Positions 46,584-59,086 of a stretch of DNA of 64,000 nucleotides are shown piece after piece. The notes beneath the pieces are model-generated. The model did no database searches, had not been told where the DNA came from, and was given only the letters and a program-made list of their open reading frames with translations. Origin of the DNA: Terfezia claveryi (lineage: Eukaryota; Ascomycota; Pezizomycetes; Pezizales; Pezizaceae); NCBI GenBank assembly GCA_015179025.1, contig WHUX01000029.1:186001-250000 (forward strand). The letters run 5' to 3'. The stretch's first letter is position 1, and each line of letters opens with the position of its first letter. Both the position numbers and the translations under genes were made by a program.

Positions 46584-49500
46584 GGTTGCTTGTCGTTCGG
46601 CGATGGCACCAGGGAGGAATTAAACAACGATGTGAGACACTACACTGTGATGGGGTGAATGACTGTGAGGCCAATAATGTTCAGCCCACGATGGAGGGGT
46701 TGGGCAGTTAGGGGTGGGGTACAGACAGCCGTGGGTTAGATTTGGGTACCCGGATCGTGTATCGTGTATCGTGCCTACAGCGTAACCGCCCGCCGCTGGG
46801 CTGGGAGCAGTTTAGTTGGGGGTAGGGATTAGCGATGGCGGTAACAGCATCGTGCCCAGACTCGCGATGTCGTGATGATCAGACTAATGATCATGAATGT
46901 AAGTAAACAGCTTCTTTGGGTGAAGCGCGGCGATAAGTGAAGTTATAACGTTTGTGTTATCTTCACGTGGTGTGCGCCCCGCAAAACGAAACAAAGTCAG
47001 GGTAACAGGCCGGCGAAGAGGCCTATCACATGCAAATTGCTGCGATGAAAGAATGGCGTGATCAGTGTCTGGCTTCGTCTGCATGCGCACAGTATACTGG
47101 GATATCCTACATATATCCTACATGGGGCATCCAACAAGCCGTCAATTATTATGTCATGGCTGCTCCATTTGGGTCGGGAGACGGTCACGGTTGGATCCCG
47201 AGTGGTCGAGGCCTGAGTCATTTGGAGTCCATGCATATACACAGCCCAGGTGCTGTTACGTGTGTATCCTATCCCCCATTTAAACCCCCTATACGTGGAA
47301 TATTCCCTCTATACGTATGGAGTCCTCTCATCTCTTGCATTGCAATGTGGTCATCACTGTTGGTGTTGATTAGAGTCCGCGATTTATCCACTAATGACAG
47401 TGTTTCCAGTTCATTCACCCAACACACGTACATTCGGTCCCATCTGCGACATAGCACTGCTATGTTATGCACAGAAATTCTCACAGGCAAGGCAAGTCAA
47501 ATATGTCATCCTCGACTTCCCTACCGCGAATCCCTCGTTTACATGATGCAGCTATATCTACAGCCGTTGTCCGCGGGGACTTCTCCGCCCCTGTCATGAC
47601 GCATGTCCAATCTGTTCGAGCACCGGTAGATGTGGAGTCTTTTCTATTGTACCCTGTCAAACAAGGGCCCCTGCCTATGTAATTTGCATGCTCTGAAGCA
47701 GCACAACTGTTCGAATCTACATTCTGTACGTCATCAACTGGGGTGTGCCTCTGTTGGAATTGTCGATCCAGGGCCCTTCCCCCTCGACAATATAGCATAT
47801 CCGAGGTAGTAGCACAAAGCCCAATATTACACCTCTAGATTGATTGAGATCGAGCGGAGCTCATCCACAAGGTAGGCCTTTCTTTGCTATCCTTCTTCAA
47901 ATTGATTTCACAGCTCTCAATCAAGTCACTTTGATGTGAGTTAATTGAGATGTGTAGTTTGCCTCATAGTAGATGGCCATCTGGCTCAGTGTTCGAATTA
48001 CGTATTAGAGAGCCGCTCTACCACCTTATTTTGTGCTGCTCGGCAGTACAAGGCTGCGCAGAACGAACGATAGTTGCGTCTCTGCGCTGGCAATTTACTC
48101 TAGCATATTTCTTACTAGGGTCTTCCTCCCAGATTCCTTGTCAGGCCGTCAAAGAGACACTGGCTGACCAAAATCGTATTACCTATCCCCAAGGACTTTT
48201 TCCAGGGTCAGGCAAAAAGAAAAATTCACATGCATGTACTCTGCTAGAGTATTATTCTCGAGCGGGGTATGCGAGATGATGAATGTGGATTGGAAGAGGA
48301 TCGGATATAGCAGGGGAGTTCCTGCCACTCTTTCCTTTTTGCAAAAGGGAATGATGCAATCTTGTGCATTCGAATCTCGGTTGGCTACATAGCATTGGGC
48401 GAGTTGCTGAGATAAAGTCTCTTTATCTTAGCACGGAGTGCACGAGAGTTAAACATGCGGATTCTGCATGAAGTCATGTGGCTGCACCCGTCACGCACAG
48501 CACAGTGCGGCAGTTGAAGTCAAGTGTCATTAGCAGTGTGGGGGAACACGCTTTAATAGAAGGTACATTTGCTGATCAAGCACATAAGGATTTCGTCCAC
48601 TGGGAAGATGCGGTTTCAGAACACCCAGCGACATTGGAAATTATTCAGCCTATCACGATCGTGGTGCTTGATGGGCTTGCTTTATGCAGGGACTGCAATC
48701 CGCGAATGGGCCACTGCAGGGTATTAACGGCAGATTGTCCCCGAGCAGCCGGTGTACCAAGCCGCAAACGGGCTAGTTGTGCCAGAATAGGCAACCCCAG
48801 GCAGCGCTGTTGCGCCAGGTGTGCCCTGCGGGAGGATCCTTCCAAATCCTACAATATCCGCACAATTTTAGGAAAGCTTATGCGAGGCCCTCCTGCCCAT
48901 CCTAGACAAAAGGGCTTTGTATAATAAGTCCTGTTGTCGTTGATGGATCAGCCAGCCAGCCAGCGATCGCATGAGAGATGGCCACAACAAGTGACCACCG
49001 AGAGCCGTAGGGATGACTGGCAGGGCAATGGCTGATTTACAGATCGATTGGTCAAGACACACGTCTTACCTTTTTTTATTTTTATTTTTTTTTTTAATTT
49101 GGTTGACCCTCGCAATATACCTATGCAGCATACCCCAAGACAGCATACCTCTGGGCTTAGGTTCTCTGTAAAATACACTGATTTGGAAGGGGCACCCAGA
49201 GCCGCCCTCGGCTGCTCCGGTGCTCTGGTGCTCTGGCACCACACCGGTACACTAGGGTACAGCGTGGTAACACAGTCACCAAAAAGAGCATTATGCCGAT
49301 ATGATCAAGGAATAATGATCAACCGATACTGAAACAAATGATCTCCACGCAGGCTTCTCAGCTGCAGAATTTAATTCCATGATTGGATCTGTAGGCCGCT
49401 AAGACTTGCACATCAGGAACTACACCGATTGCGCGCCGCCGAGGGTTGATCTTGGGTGAGACTGTAGTCTGGTTGTGAGACTGGTGCACGAGCGGTTTGA

Positions 49501-51503
49501 GATCTTAAATTGGATGTTTGGTGGATCGTCTTCACTGATTGTTTCAAAGTTTGTGAGGAAAATGGGGTCATCAAGCCCTCCAGTATCACACGACATCATG
49601 AGCAGGCACCTTCAGGTGCACACCACCAGCGCGGTTCAATGTCATACCGAAGTCTAATACCAGAAAGCCCATTGCCCGCCCCTAATAAATAGTTGTCAGT
49701 AACTAGGGAGAACAACCCGTCATACCGCCAGTCAACCTAGCCGCACGATCTGAATACGCCCCACCCGTGGATAACGTACAGTATCATTATCTGGTCTCGA
49801 CGGGACCCCTCATACGATACTTGATCAATACATTTTATTGGTACTCCAATGGCATTTAGCCGCAATACTGAGTCTACAACTGTGTACGCTTATAATTACT
49901 AAGTTCAACGCCAATCTTCAGGTAACGTGGGATTTTCCTGATTTATCTCTTGCCAATCATCTCGGTTTCTGTACGTTGGCCAAAAAAGCGCCACTTACGA
50001 GTGTTATTCAAGACAGTGTTCCAGCAAAAGGGTCCGTGTGTGAGGGTACTTTCAAACATCACGAGACGCAGATTTTTTTCTTGTTTATATGATGATTAAA
50101 GGGATTCCAAGATAGCTCACTTGCATAATCTGCCAAACGTGGTGTGCTTATTCGCTTCCAAGCCGCTGGGTCCCAAAGCCCTCGCCAAGAGGAAAGAAAG
50201 GTAGTCGAAGAAAGGAAAAGAACGAAGAGGGAGAGAGAGCACGATCCTATTTTACCCCCCATGTTTGCGCACGTTTCACCCTCCCCTAGCACAACGCTCG
50301 ATTGCTTAATGTAGGAAACCCTATCTAGTTGTTACATATCCACCTAGATATAACAAATCTAACGTTTATATGCCTTGCTGTAGCTAGAGCAGCGCCCAGG
50401 ACACCTTAGCGGCAAGGAATGAGGCAGGGATGATCGGTAATTTGAAGTGCTGGGTTGAAATTATCTAACTTTGGCTTCGAGGTGACAGGTTTCCAGAAAT
50501 TCTTTTCTCTTGCGGGGCTTTCTGGTCATGCGGGGATTCATAAACAGGTTGCACGCCCATCCCTTCCTCCCGGCCCCTGTGGATAAAGATGGGAAAGGAT
50601 GTGTTGCTTTGTGGAGTAATCGTGGGAGAGATCCGATCGGGAGCTGCAGCTTTTTTTCACTGATGGTTACCATAGTGTTTATTGCTCCCTAGCTTCACTA
50701 TAAGCCCGCCTTTTTCTGGGGCCCAGTTGGTGTTGTCAGCATCCCTTGTGGTAATTTGGACAGATGAAGTGCGCACGCATCCGACCAGCACTGGTTTTGA
50801 GCAACGATAATTTAGGGTCACGCACGAGAGTGTACTGCACATAGAAAAATTGGAGCAAAATAAATAATATGCAATAACTATGTACTTTGATAGGAAAAGA
50901 TTAAAAAAAAAAGGGGGAAAGAACAAAAGGAGATTTCCATCCATCGTACATCCGTCCAGCCCGCCAGCCACCCAGCGAAGAAAATCCCCCCTAACTATAT
51001 TTACAAGAAAATTCACGTAACAGTTTTCTATGGTACAAGTTAGTACGTCCCTGCTTTGCATTTGTGGTAAACAAAGAAAATTTCGCTCCCGTGCCCTTTG
51101 ATTTGATATCCATTTCCTTGCCAACCAAAATAGAAGAAAATAGAAAAAGTAGACGCAACGAACCTATCTATATTTGTTGCGAGAAAATGGTGATTTGAAT
51201 AAAATTGAAAAAATTTCTTCCCATAACCGAAGCGCCCATAAATTGCAGAGAGTTATGTAAATGCATGTTTTACAAAGGAAATGAGGGAATATGTTAGGGA
51301 ATAAAACATTAAGAACTAGAAGTATGTATCGAATTGCCCCGTAATGTAACAATAGATAGATGCTGGAAATTCCAGTTTCCGAGACAGATGGCCCGCAATG
51401 AAGTAAAACAAGAAAAGCTATACAAGAAGGTACGGGTTGTGAATCCAAGTATTTTCTTCTTCGGATTCGTTGAAACTTGTCGGGGTTACTAGGTTCATAA
51501 GAT
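46584..51503. other. Large spacer, no gene seen
   Basis: 4.9 kb. ORFs up to 189 codons (47030-47599; 48478-48924) lack recognisable motifs and compete with other frames. A T-rich run with interspersed A lies at 49069-49096. The last kilobase before 51503 is AT-rich and is probably the 3' UTR of the C2H2 gene. One reverse copy of AACCAGACTA is at 49465. Confidence 0.45.
49465..49474 (-). repeat. Dispersed 10-mer AACCAGACTA, copy 9 (reverse)
   Basis: Reads TAGTCTGGTT on the plus strand. It is the only copy found in this orientation. Confidence 0.6.
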
Positions 51504-52365
51504 TCATTGGTGGCATCCTCGCTCGTGTCTTTTCATGTTACTTCTCACACTGAAGGCCTTCCCGCAGCCATGGTGGGGACACTTGAATGGTTTTTCACCG
51601 GTATGGCTGTGGCTATGAATTCGTAGACTGCTTGGTCGGGAGAATGCTTTACTGCAGGTTGGGCAAATATAGCGATCTTGGCTTTGTGGGAACGCAGCTT
51701 GGGAGTTTGGGGAGGAATGGTGGTGGTGTTGCCATGGGTTAGAAGCAGATGGCGGGGCGACACTGACGGGGACCATCATTGGGGCAGTCTGGTGGGGAAT
51801 TTGACGCTCATAAGGCAACGGAGCATTCTGCTCTTGAGGAGAGTAGTAGGTTGGTGGATAGTGGTCTGTGGGCGAATGGTACGACGCAGGGCCTGCTGGG
51901 GGATACGACTGTCGTTTGAGATTGGTCTGAGAATAGTAGTACGGTGGCGATGAGGTAGTAGAAGACGTTGGAGAATCAAGTACAGAATCCGGCCGCATGG
52001 GCGGAGTCGGTGGCAATGTGACTCGTGGTATTGGTTTCTGGGTCACTGGGAGGGGAGAGAACATTTGGCGATCTAGAGAATGTTAGGTACAGTCGTTCGG
52101 GAGCTCAGAGAGGGAACAAACCAGAATTTCCCCCGTCCGCAAATGTCAGGAGTGTCGATATCGATGGCAGCGAGCATTTTGCACTTTCTTCCACCGGTGG
52201 TGACGGTGGAGGCACTGGAGGAGGATGAGAAGTGAATCCTCCATTGTGCTGAGGATACGATCTCATTGGAGATCTCTGCGCCCTATCCGCCACTGGGCTG
52301 TAGTGCGATGGCATGAAATGGGCCTCAGTCCTCGGGGTATAGTCGACAATCCTTGGTAGATTCAT
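51504..52365 (-). CDS. C2H2 zinc-finger transcription factor, MtfA type
   Basis: Protein of 270 residues in two exons (52365-52122 and 52072-51504) separated by a 49-nt intron. The first 80 residues include KCSLPSISTLLTFADGG, a short motif shared with fungal C2H2 developmental regulators. Residues about 85-210 are Pro/Ser/Tyr/His-rich. Two adjacent fingers close the protein: the first is CX2C-12-HX3H with SRPSSLRIHSHSH; the second is CX4C-12-HX4H with SVRSNMKRHERGCH. They are joined by the canonical TGEKPFKCP linker. The finger pair and the position of the LPSIS motif resemble MtfA of Aspergillus, a regulator of secondary metabolism and development. Orthology is a judgement from motif memory. 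The protein stops one residue after the last histidine. The ATG at 52365 lies in a frame that extends further upstream. Confidence 0.82.
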
Positions 52366-55300
52366 GTTGTGGTCGTGCAAAGAGGTGTATATAAGTATGC
52401 TGAAAAGAAGACTGGTTTTGTTACTGCTTTGTATTGCGTGAATAGGAAACGGCCTGAAGTTGTATTGTACAATGCTTCTGAAGTCGAAATATAAAAACGG
52501 ACCGAGGCTGTGGAAGATGTAGAAATCAGTCCAGCCCGTCAAAAAGAATGAGCTCGTGGGGGTATTTATGTTCAATGCGTGTTTCTGGCCACAACAGCAC
52601 CAGAACCAGGCTCTAGCTGGTTGATCGGTGAGCGGGCGGAAGGGGGGCAGAAGGGAGGTTCAGGGCGTGCATGGGTGCGGGTAAGGGTATGGGTGGTCAA
52701 CCGTCATCAATCATCAATTAACAACGTCGGATATTTGGCCAGGGGGGCGGGGGGATGCGTCTAGAAGCACCCCTGCCCTGTGCCCCCGGGGGGTAGAGAC
52801 GGGGGGTGAGAAGGGGGAGTGAAGGAGGAAGGGATGAACAACACGCATCAGCGAGCGATCCAACGGGCTAGGGTCGCAACGGTGCTACCAGCGAGATTCG
52901 CAGCGGTCTGACTGTCTTGCCAGGCACTGTGGCACGGGGCATGGGCCACTGACAGGGTGCTGGCACGTTCTGTTCTGCTTCCCTCTCCCAACGCCGGGCT
53001 CGCGGTTCCCATCCTCGCGACCGATCCCAGCCTCGTGCGAGCACCGCAGCAGGCGATGGCCGTCGCAAGAACCCCACAAGAGGACGGGCACGGGGGAGGG
53101 GTGGGGGGCCCAGGGTGGGTGCGCACTTGCAAGGAGGGGCACAGCAGCAACAGGTGTGCAGCGTTACGAGCGGATGAAGTACATACAGCATATGGTGCAA
53201 AGAGCAGCGGAGGCAGGAGGAGGAGTGGAGGCCAGTCATGGGGAAAGCCCGAAGCTGCAAATCAGCTGGCCAAAATTAACGGGGAGGCACGCCATTCTGG
53301 GGCCAGGAGTCCCAGACGCCAGTCGGGCGGGAGGGTGAAGATGCCACAAGTTTAACATGAGGGTGAGGCCATGTGTGGGCAGAACTTTTCCTTTTTTGTC
53401 TTCTTTTTTTTTATCCCTTTACACACACAGGGCATGGGGTCCGGGGGCGAGGAGGAGGAGGAGTATTATGGGTTCAGAGAGACAGGCTTGCCAGTGCTGC
53501 GACGATCGACGTGGATGTGAATCTGAATGTAGTTGTGGATGTGCGCGCAGGCTGGTATCCGCATCGTGGGAGGTGTCTCTCGTTGTGGTGCTCTATACGA
53601 ATTCGAAAGCAAGGAAGCTACGCCTCGCGTCGTCGCTGGGCAATGGACAAGGCCTATGGGATCATATCATATGGCAAAGGGATGCGCACAAATCAAGAGA
53701 GCGTCAAGCAGGATCGGCCCCAGCAGATTATCCCTCCACCCCGGCCGCAGCATGCTAACATGATCGATAGATACGGCCATCCTGGGTGGCAATAAGCATT
53801 TCAATTCTATCATTGATATTGCTTATGCCTTCGGTACTTGTTTCTTCACAGCTGAGCAGTGGGCGCTTGAGGGGCTCCATGCAGCATGCAGACAGATCAT
53901 GACAAACTGGATGCATCTCGCAGAAAATGGATGACCTATGGGCTCTCGCCGACAAGGTGGCTCTGACTCGAACCTCTCACTACCCCGGACATTTTCTCGC
54001 AACGCAGATCCCGCATGGCGGTCCCGACCTTCACTCTGGTCGATCCAGATGATGACGAGCCTCAACGTCAAGATCGCCCCTCACTCTGAAATAGAGGTTG
54101 CATCGCTTTTCTTCCCGCTAAGTAATTGGAGAGACAACACTGCGATATTGCATTCATTGGTTTCGATCGGCACACGGGTAGTCTCAGGCTCACGTTCCAT
54201 GGCTTCGAGCACGCCTCTGAACCCCACTGCCTGCGTCGAGCAGAATCTATCATCGCTTAGAGCGAGTTTTAGTGACTGAAGCTATCCAATGTTTCGTGAG
54301 GGGGCAAAACTGTCCCCAAAAAAATTACTGGTTCACGGGACCAGGGTACCGCTCGGTTGAAGTAGCGAATGAAAGAAAATTTAAGGGTTCAACGTGAGGC
54401 GGCAAAAATATCACTCTGGGCAGCCAAGCACGGGTGAATCCCGACCCGCTCGGCTGGGGATCACAAGTCCTAACCTCTGGCGAATGAGTTTTTCGGAATT
54501 TGGTGGGAGCAGGGGTTCATATTGACAAGTAAAAGGCAACGATTATGGAGAATATTGTCGCTGGAACAAAGGAGACTTGAAGGTCTCTGCAGCCTTTCGT
54601 CACCGAAAGAAGTAATAGAAAGGACAACAGATATACTTGCTTCTTGCAACAGGGGAGGTAGGTGGGGAGATTTGCGAATAGGACATTAATGCAAGGGAAA
54701 CTATTTGCTAGGACCCTGCAAAAAGTGTTCATCAAGCATGGAGAAAAAGAAACGTCATATACCTGACATACAAAAGTGGAATCATCAACTAATATCTACA
54801 AGGGATAGAGTTAAGTGTTGCAACATGAGGATCAGCCTTTCCCTGTATACTGGTGATCACCCCATGGGGTTGATTGGCAGCTCTTTTGCTACCCCGATTT
54901 CATATCCGACAATATGACAATGGAGCGCTGAGATGTTTAGTATGGATGAGTTAGTGATGAGCAACATGGGTTGAATCAGTTCAATACTTGCCTTACTGCT
55001 TCGACAGAGAGTTTCACCCGTTGCTTTTTCCTTCTCAGTTTGCTGGGATGTGATGCTGATTACAGGGATGCTTCCACAGTTCTTGGACGCAGATCGTTTT
55101 CCAAGAAGAGACCAAGGAAAGCGCTTGAAAATTGTGATGAAACCAGACCCAGTTGGTTGGGTACGCAATCCCATGTCCAGTCTTATAATGCTGCTGCTCA
55201 TTCCTCAACTTCTGGAAGGTTGGAAGGCGCCGGATCAAGTGATCTATCCACAGCAGTCGGCGTTAGGTTGGACATTCCCGTTCGAACGCACATGCAAGGT

Positions 55301-56438
55301 TAGCACTGAACCCCATTCGACCAACACAGCTTCTGCTGCATGATCCATCATTCTGTAACCAATCTGGTTACAACTCTACCGATCGATGAAGAGACACGGC
55401 CCGTCAAAAGGTTTGCGGTAATGTGGTGGAAACTTAAATCATTCCATCAATCTGAGTAATTATCTTTGATCAAGTTTTCGACCTGCATTTGTGTAAGCGA
55501 GTGGCACGAGATGGGCTCAAGATTGTACTGATGTCATTACGATAATCTGTCAAGGGCAAAGGGAGATCCAGTTAAAAGCAGAGCCCAGAGGTGAACAATG
55601 GTTTCGGATAATAGAAGCATCCCCCATTCTGTACTGCAGGAAAATGATCGCTGAAATGATCTACCTGGGCTATTGTGCTTACGCATCCTCCGATTCGGGG
55701 TTGGATACCCAATTGGGTCATTGTGGCACATGCTGGGCCAATCAAAACAGATACCTATAAAACTTCCAATAACCCCAGGCAGAATCATTCTAATGATACC
55801 CCATATTCTCGAGCAGATCTAGTTGAATGCAATGGTATCATTGGAACCTCTCGCGAACTTTTCTGTGACGGGCATTGTAGGATATTACACACACATAATA
55901 TTACGGATATGCATGACGTTGCAGCCCAAAATAACCTAGCAGAAGCCATCGAAGTTCTATGGAAGCAACCTTATCGATGGCTCTTTGCAGTTACCCGTCA
56001 CCAAGGTTTGTGCAGATCAGCCCTGTCAGGTTAATGTTGCTGAATTGGGCTCCTGAAGTTCGCGACGCCGTAATCACCAGCCACTTGCCCGGCAATATGA
56101 CCAGTAATTTGTACGGTTGGACACAGAATCAGAGCGGCTACGCACAGCTAATCGGCATCGTGAGGATATAGGGACAAAAACGTGCGCAACTGAAGCTTAA
56201 TCTAAAGCTCCTCCCTATATGACCATTGAGATGGTGTTGCCTGGACATACATACAACCGAATCACTCAAGCGGGCGGAGCCCCTATAGGTAGGTAGTTGG
56301 AACGTGAGTCTCTGGGTGCCGAGGCTCTGGCAACTTGAATTCTGGATATTCCGGTAGTTTAAGGTCCACATTATCCGAGTGTGGGGGTTACAGAAGCACG
56401 ATATCCGGCGCCCACGTGTACCACATTATCTGAGAATG

Positions 56439-56509
56439 AAGACTCCCCCTGTCTCCGCTGAAGCAACGTATTTTTGTGTGGAGAGACTAGGAGAAGACAG
56501 GGGAGTCTT
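56439..56509. repeat. Inverted repeat, near-perfect 15-16 nt arms
   Basis: Left arm 56439-56454 (AAGACTCCCCCTGTCT) and right arm 56495-56509 (AGACAGGGGAGTCTT) are complementary apart from one extra C, with a 40-nt loop. The left arm follows a 14-nt direct repeat at 56366-56379 and 56421-56434. Confidence 0.75.
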
Positions 56510-57830
56510 CCTTCTCGGTATGCCCACGTTCGGAGGCAAATCTAAAGTCTCTTTCGGATTTTATTGACGAGAAACATCCTGTTTCGCAATGTTCCAGAAT
56601 ACCCGGGTTCGCTTCCGAGATTAGTTTAAAGAACGTGTGAATGGGATGAACCTATTCGTCGCATCCCTGACCACGAACTTGTTACTTACGGGAGCATGAC
56701 TTGAGAAAAGCGCAGTGCAAGGGGATGACTATTGATAAACGATAGACTTTCCAAATCCATCACAGCAGGTCCCAAATCCCAAAGTCCGACGAGGAATCCA
56801 AGTCACACTATCCAATTAACCGGCACACACTAAGTAGGCTGAGAAGATCTGTCTCTAAGCTTAAAACTGGGTACTCCTATCAGTTATAGTTGCCTAGTTA
56901 TGGGGGGTGTTCGGCTTTTCGTATGTGCGGGTCGCAGTGAGGGGCTCGCTATGGTATGATGCTGATCTGTAGCGTCAGGGATTCTCTTCATACACCACAC
57001 CCTCTTGTTTGAATCACAGACCTTAAACACTTGGATTAGAAAGTGCTTGTCGCCTGACCTGAAGACATAATTTATTCTCTATTTAAAAGTATATGAGGAT
57101 TACCGCGTTAACTGGTGGGAGGTTTAATGCGACACTTATGACACTTGAAGCTGGAACGAGAGACCGCTTTGTTATCAAATGCGCGAAGGCGAATCGGGCA
57201 CTGAAGCCGCAGGAATCAACGCAGATTTGCAGCAGTTCGCCACATGGCATGGGTATGGAAAGCGGGGTGTTGGATTTCTTCCCTGGAGACGGGTCTATTT
57301 CAATCATGTGTGCGATGTCTCAACCTGCTGTCAACTTACATCTCACACAGGGACCTAGTTAAAGATTCTAGCCTTGCTAGGAGCAACGGCAAACTTCATG
57401 CCAGAGCTTCTGCTTCCACATAATTTTAATATCGAGGTGCGACAACATTGGACGCGGTGCATCATATCAGTACCCTAACTCCAAATATTAGTGGAGACAC
57501 TGAACAATATTACATGTTGGCGACGGGTCAGTCATCAAGAGATCGAGACTGTCACAGAAAAGCGACCCTTGACGTAAGTAGGGCGCCTAGGTAGGTACAT
57601 ATATCCCTGGATTTCTTGCAGCTCATCTCCCGATCTCATCATCGAATTGTTAGTTTATTAACTGATTATTATTATTCTGATTCGCCAGCTTAAATACAAT
57701 ACTGCCGAGTTCAGCTGTTTTGCATAGAGAGTGCTATAGGATTAGAAACAATCTGGGTTTGGATGCTGGTTGGTCGCATTAACTGGCGAAAAAAGACGCC
57801 TACATCCACTACGGAATAAGTCTGCGCACA

Positions 57831-57874
57831 GGTCGTTAATCTGCTCCCAAGTGGTCGTTAATCTGCTCCCAAGT
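57831..57874. repeat. 22-bp tandem duplication
   Basis: Two perfect adjacent copies beginning GGTCGTTAATCTGCTC. No gene context; probably slippage. Confidence 0.85.
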
Positions 57875-59086
57875 AATACGAAGGACAAGGTCGGAGTTTT
57901 TTCCTAGGCGCGGTATCACGTCCTATGCGCCCCATGCTTCTAAACTAGTTGAATTGACAATCACACCAGAACCAATTACGTATTACTTAGTCGGACAAAT
58001 TGTTTGCGCGGCGAATCAGTGGGGAGATGGCTTAAGCCACTGTGTTTTACAAGGCATAAGCGCGGAGTTTTTGTGGAAACGCCTCGATATAATCCCGTGT
58101 TTCTTTCTCTTCATTACATAAGGGATTGGGTCTGCTTCGCTTCGCATATTTTCGCAGAGGTACGCTCATCTTTGTTCCCACACCAAACTCCCCAGTCTAC
58201 AACATGGCGGTGGGATCCAAATATGCATATGATATGTGCTGCCATGGCGTGTACAAATTGGACAGGATCGTCAAGTGATGCTGAATTACGTGGTTGCAAT
58301 GTTTGGGATTGATTAGCTCGGCTGGTGCTTGTGGAACAGATCGGTGCTGTGTGTGCAGTGCGAAGCACCCCCACTTCATCTCCCTTTTGGGCTTTGGGGT
58401 TATATTATTCACGCTATATTCACCTTGGAAACTCGACTGCCACTTTCGGCACATGGGGAATCGGACTTAAGGCGCGCAAGGTCGCAGGTGCACGGTCCTC
58501 TATATGTTTGGAGTTTATTTAGACTTGCACTATAGCTATCAGCGAGTATTACATCCCTTCGGCTGGATTTCTGGAATCTTGCAACTGTCTTGGACTGTTC
58601 GCAATTCCACCGCACAAGGCTGCACGCCTTGAGGCATGGTCACCGGGGATTGGCGATTTTGGATTTATTGTTCTCGCCGGTTCAAAGCGGAGAAAAGATA
58701 TGCTGAGAGCATCATAATCAATTTCAACTACTTCGCTTGTTAATTGAATGTCTGATGGTAGTCTGGAGGCACACTCTGTTGTAATTGCAATTGATGTTTC
58801 CCTTTCCTCCCCTTCCAATCAGATTGGGCTCCGCCCGATTCATGTATGTTTATCATCCCAGACCCAGTCCATCATCAGCTTGCGGTTGTGGCGTTCCAAC
58901 CATGTGCTCCGGTACTTTGCCGAGGCGACGTTGTGTGACCGTGCATTTTTCGACGGTGATGCTGACATTAACGTGGGCACTGGTAGCGGGGATCCAAGGT
59001 CGGCTCATATTATACCAAATAAACTCATTTCTGTGCGCAAATGTTGAGCGCTTTGGCCCCGTATCGCTACCTCGTCGACCACGCTC

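Larger units (their letters stand above)
52366..59086. other. Large spacer with a GC-rich block, no supportable gene
   Basis: 6.7 kb. The part 52570-53760 is GC-rich, with G/C runs, and shows overlapping ORFs of about 130 codons on both strands, so none can be preferred. It may be the promoter and leader of the C2H2 gene. From 53.8 to 59.0 kb, ORFs reach about 120 codons (55675-56034, 58785-59147) without identifiable domains. Small repeats occur at 56366-56509 and 57831-57874. Confidence 0.45.

Noticed and set aside
47030..47599. 189-codon plus-strand ORF
   Set aside because: No motif, competing ORFs in other frames, isolated in a large spacer.
48478..48924. Cys/Arg-rich ORF of 148 codons
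   Set aside because: Starts with GTG, cysteines do not form a known finger spacing, and there is no supporting context.
52868..53355. Antiparallel 130-132 codon ORFs
   Set aside because: GC-rich sequence lengthens ORFs on both strands; neither has a domain.
55675..56034. 119-codon ORF with ELFCDGHCRILHTHN
   Set aside because: Briefly suggested a metal-binding enzyme fragment, but no family match was recognised and the flanks are not coding-like.
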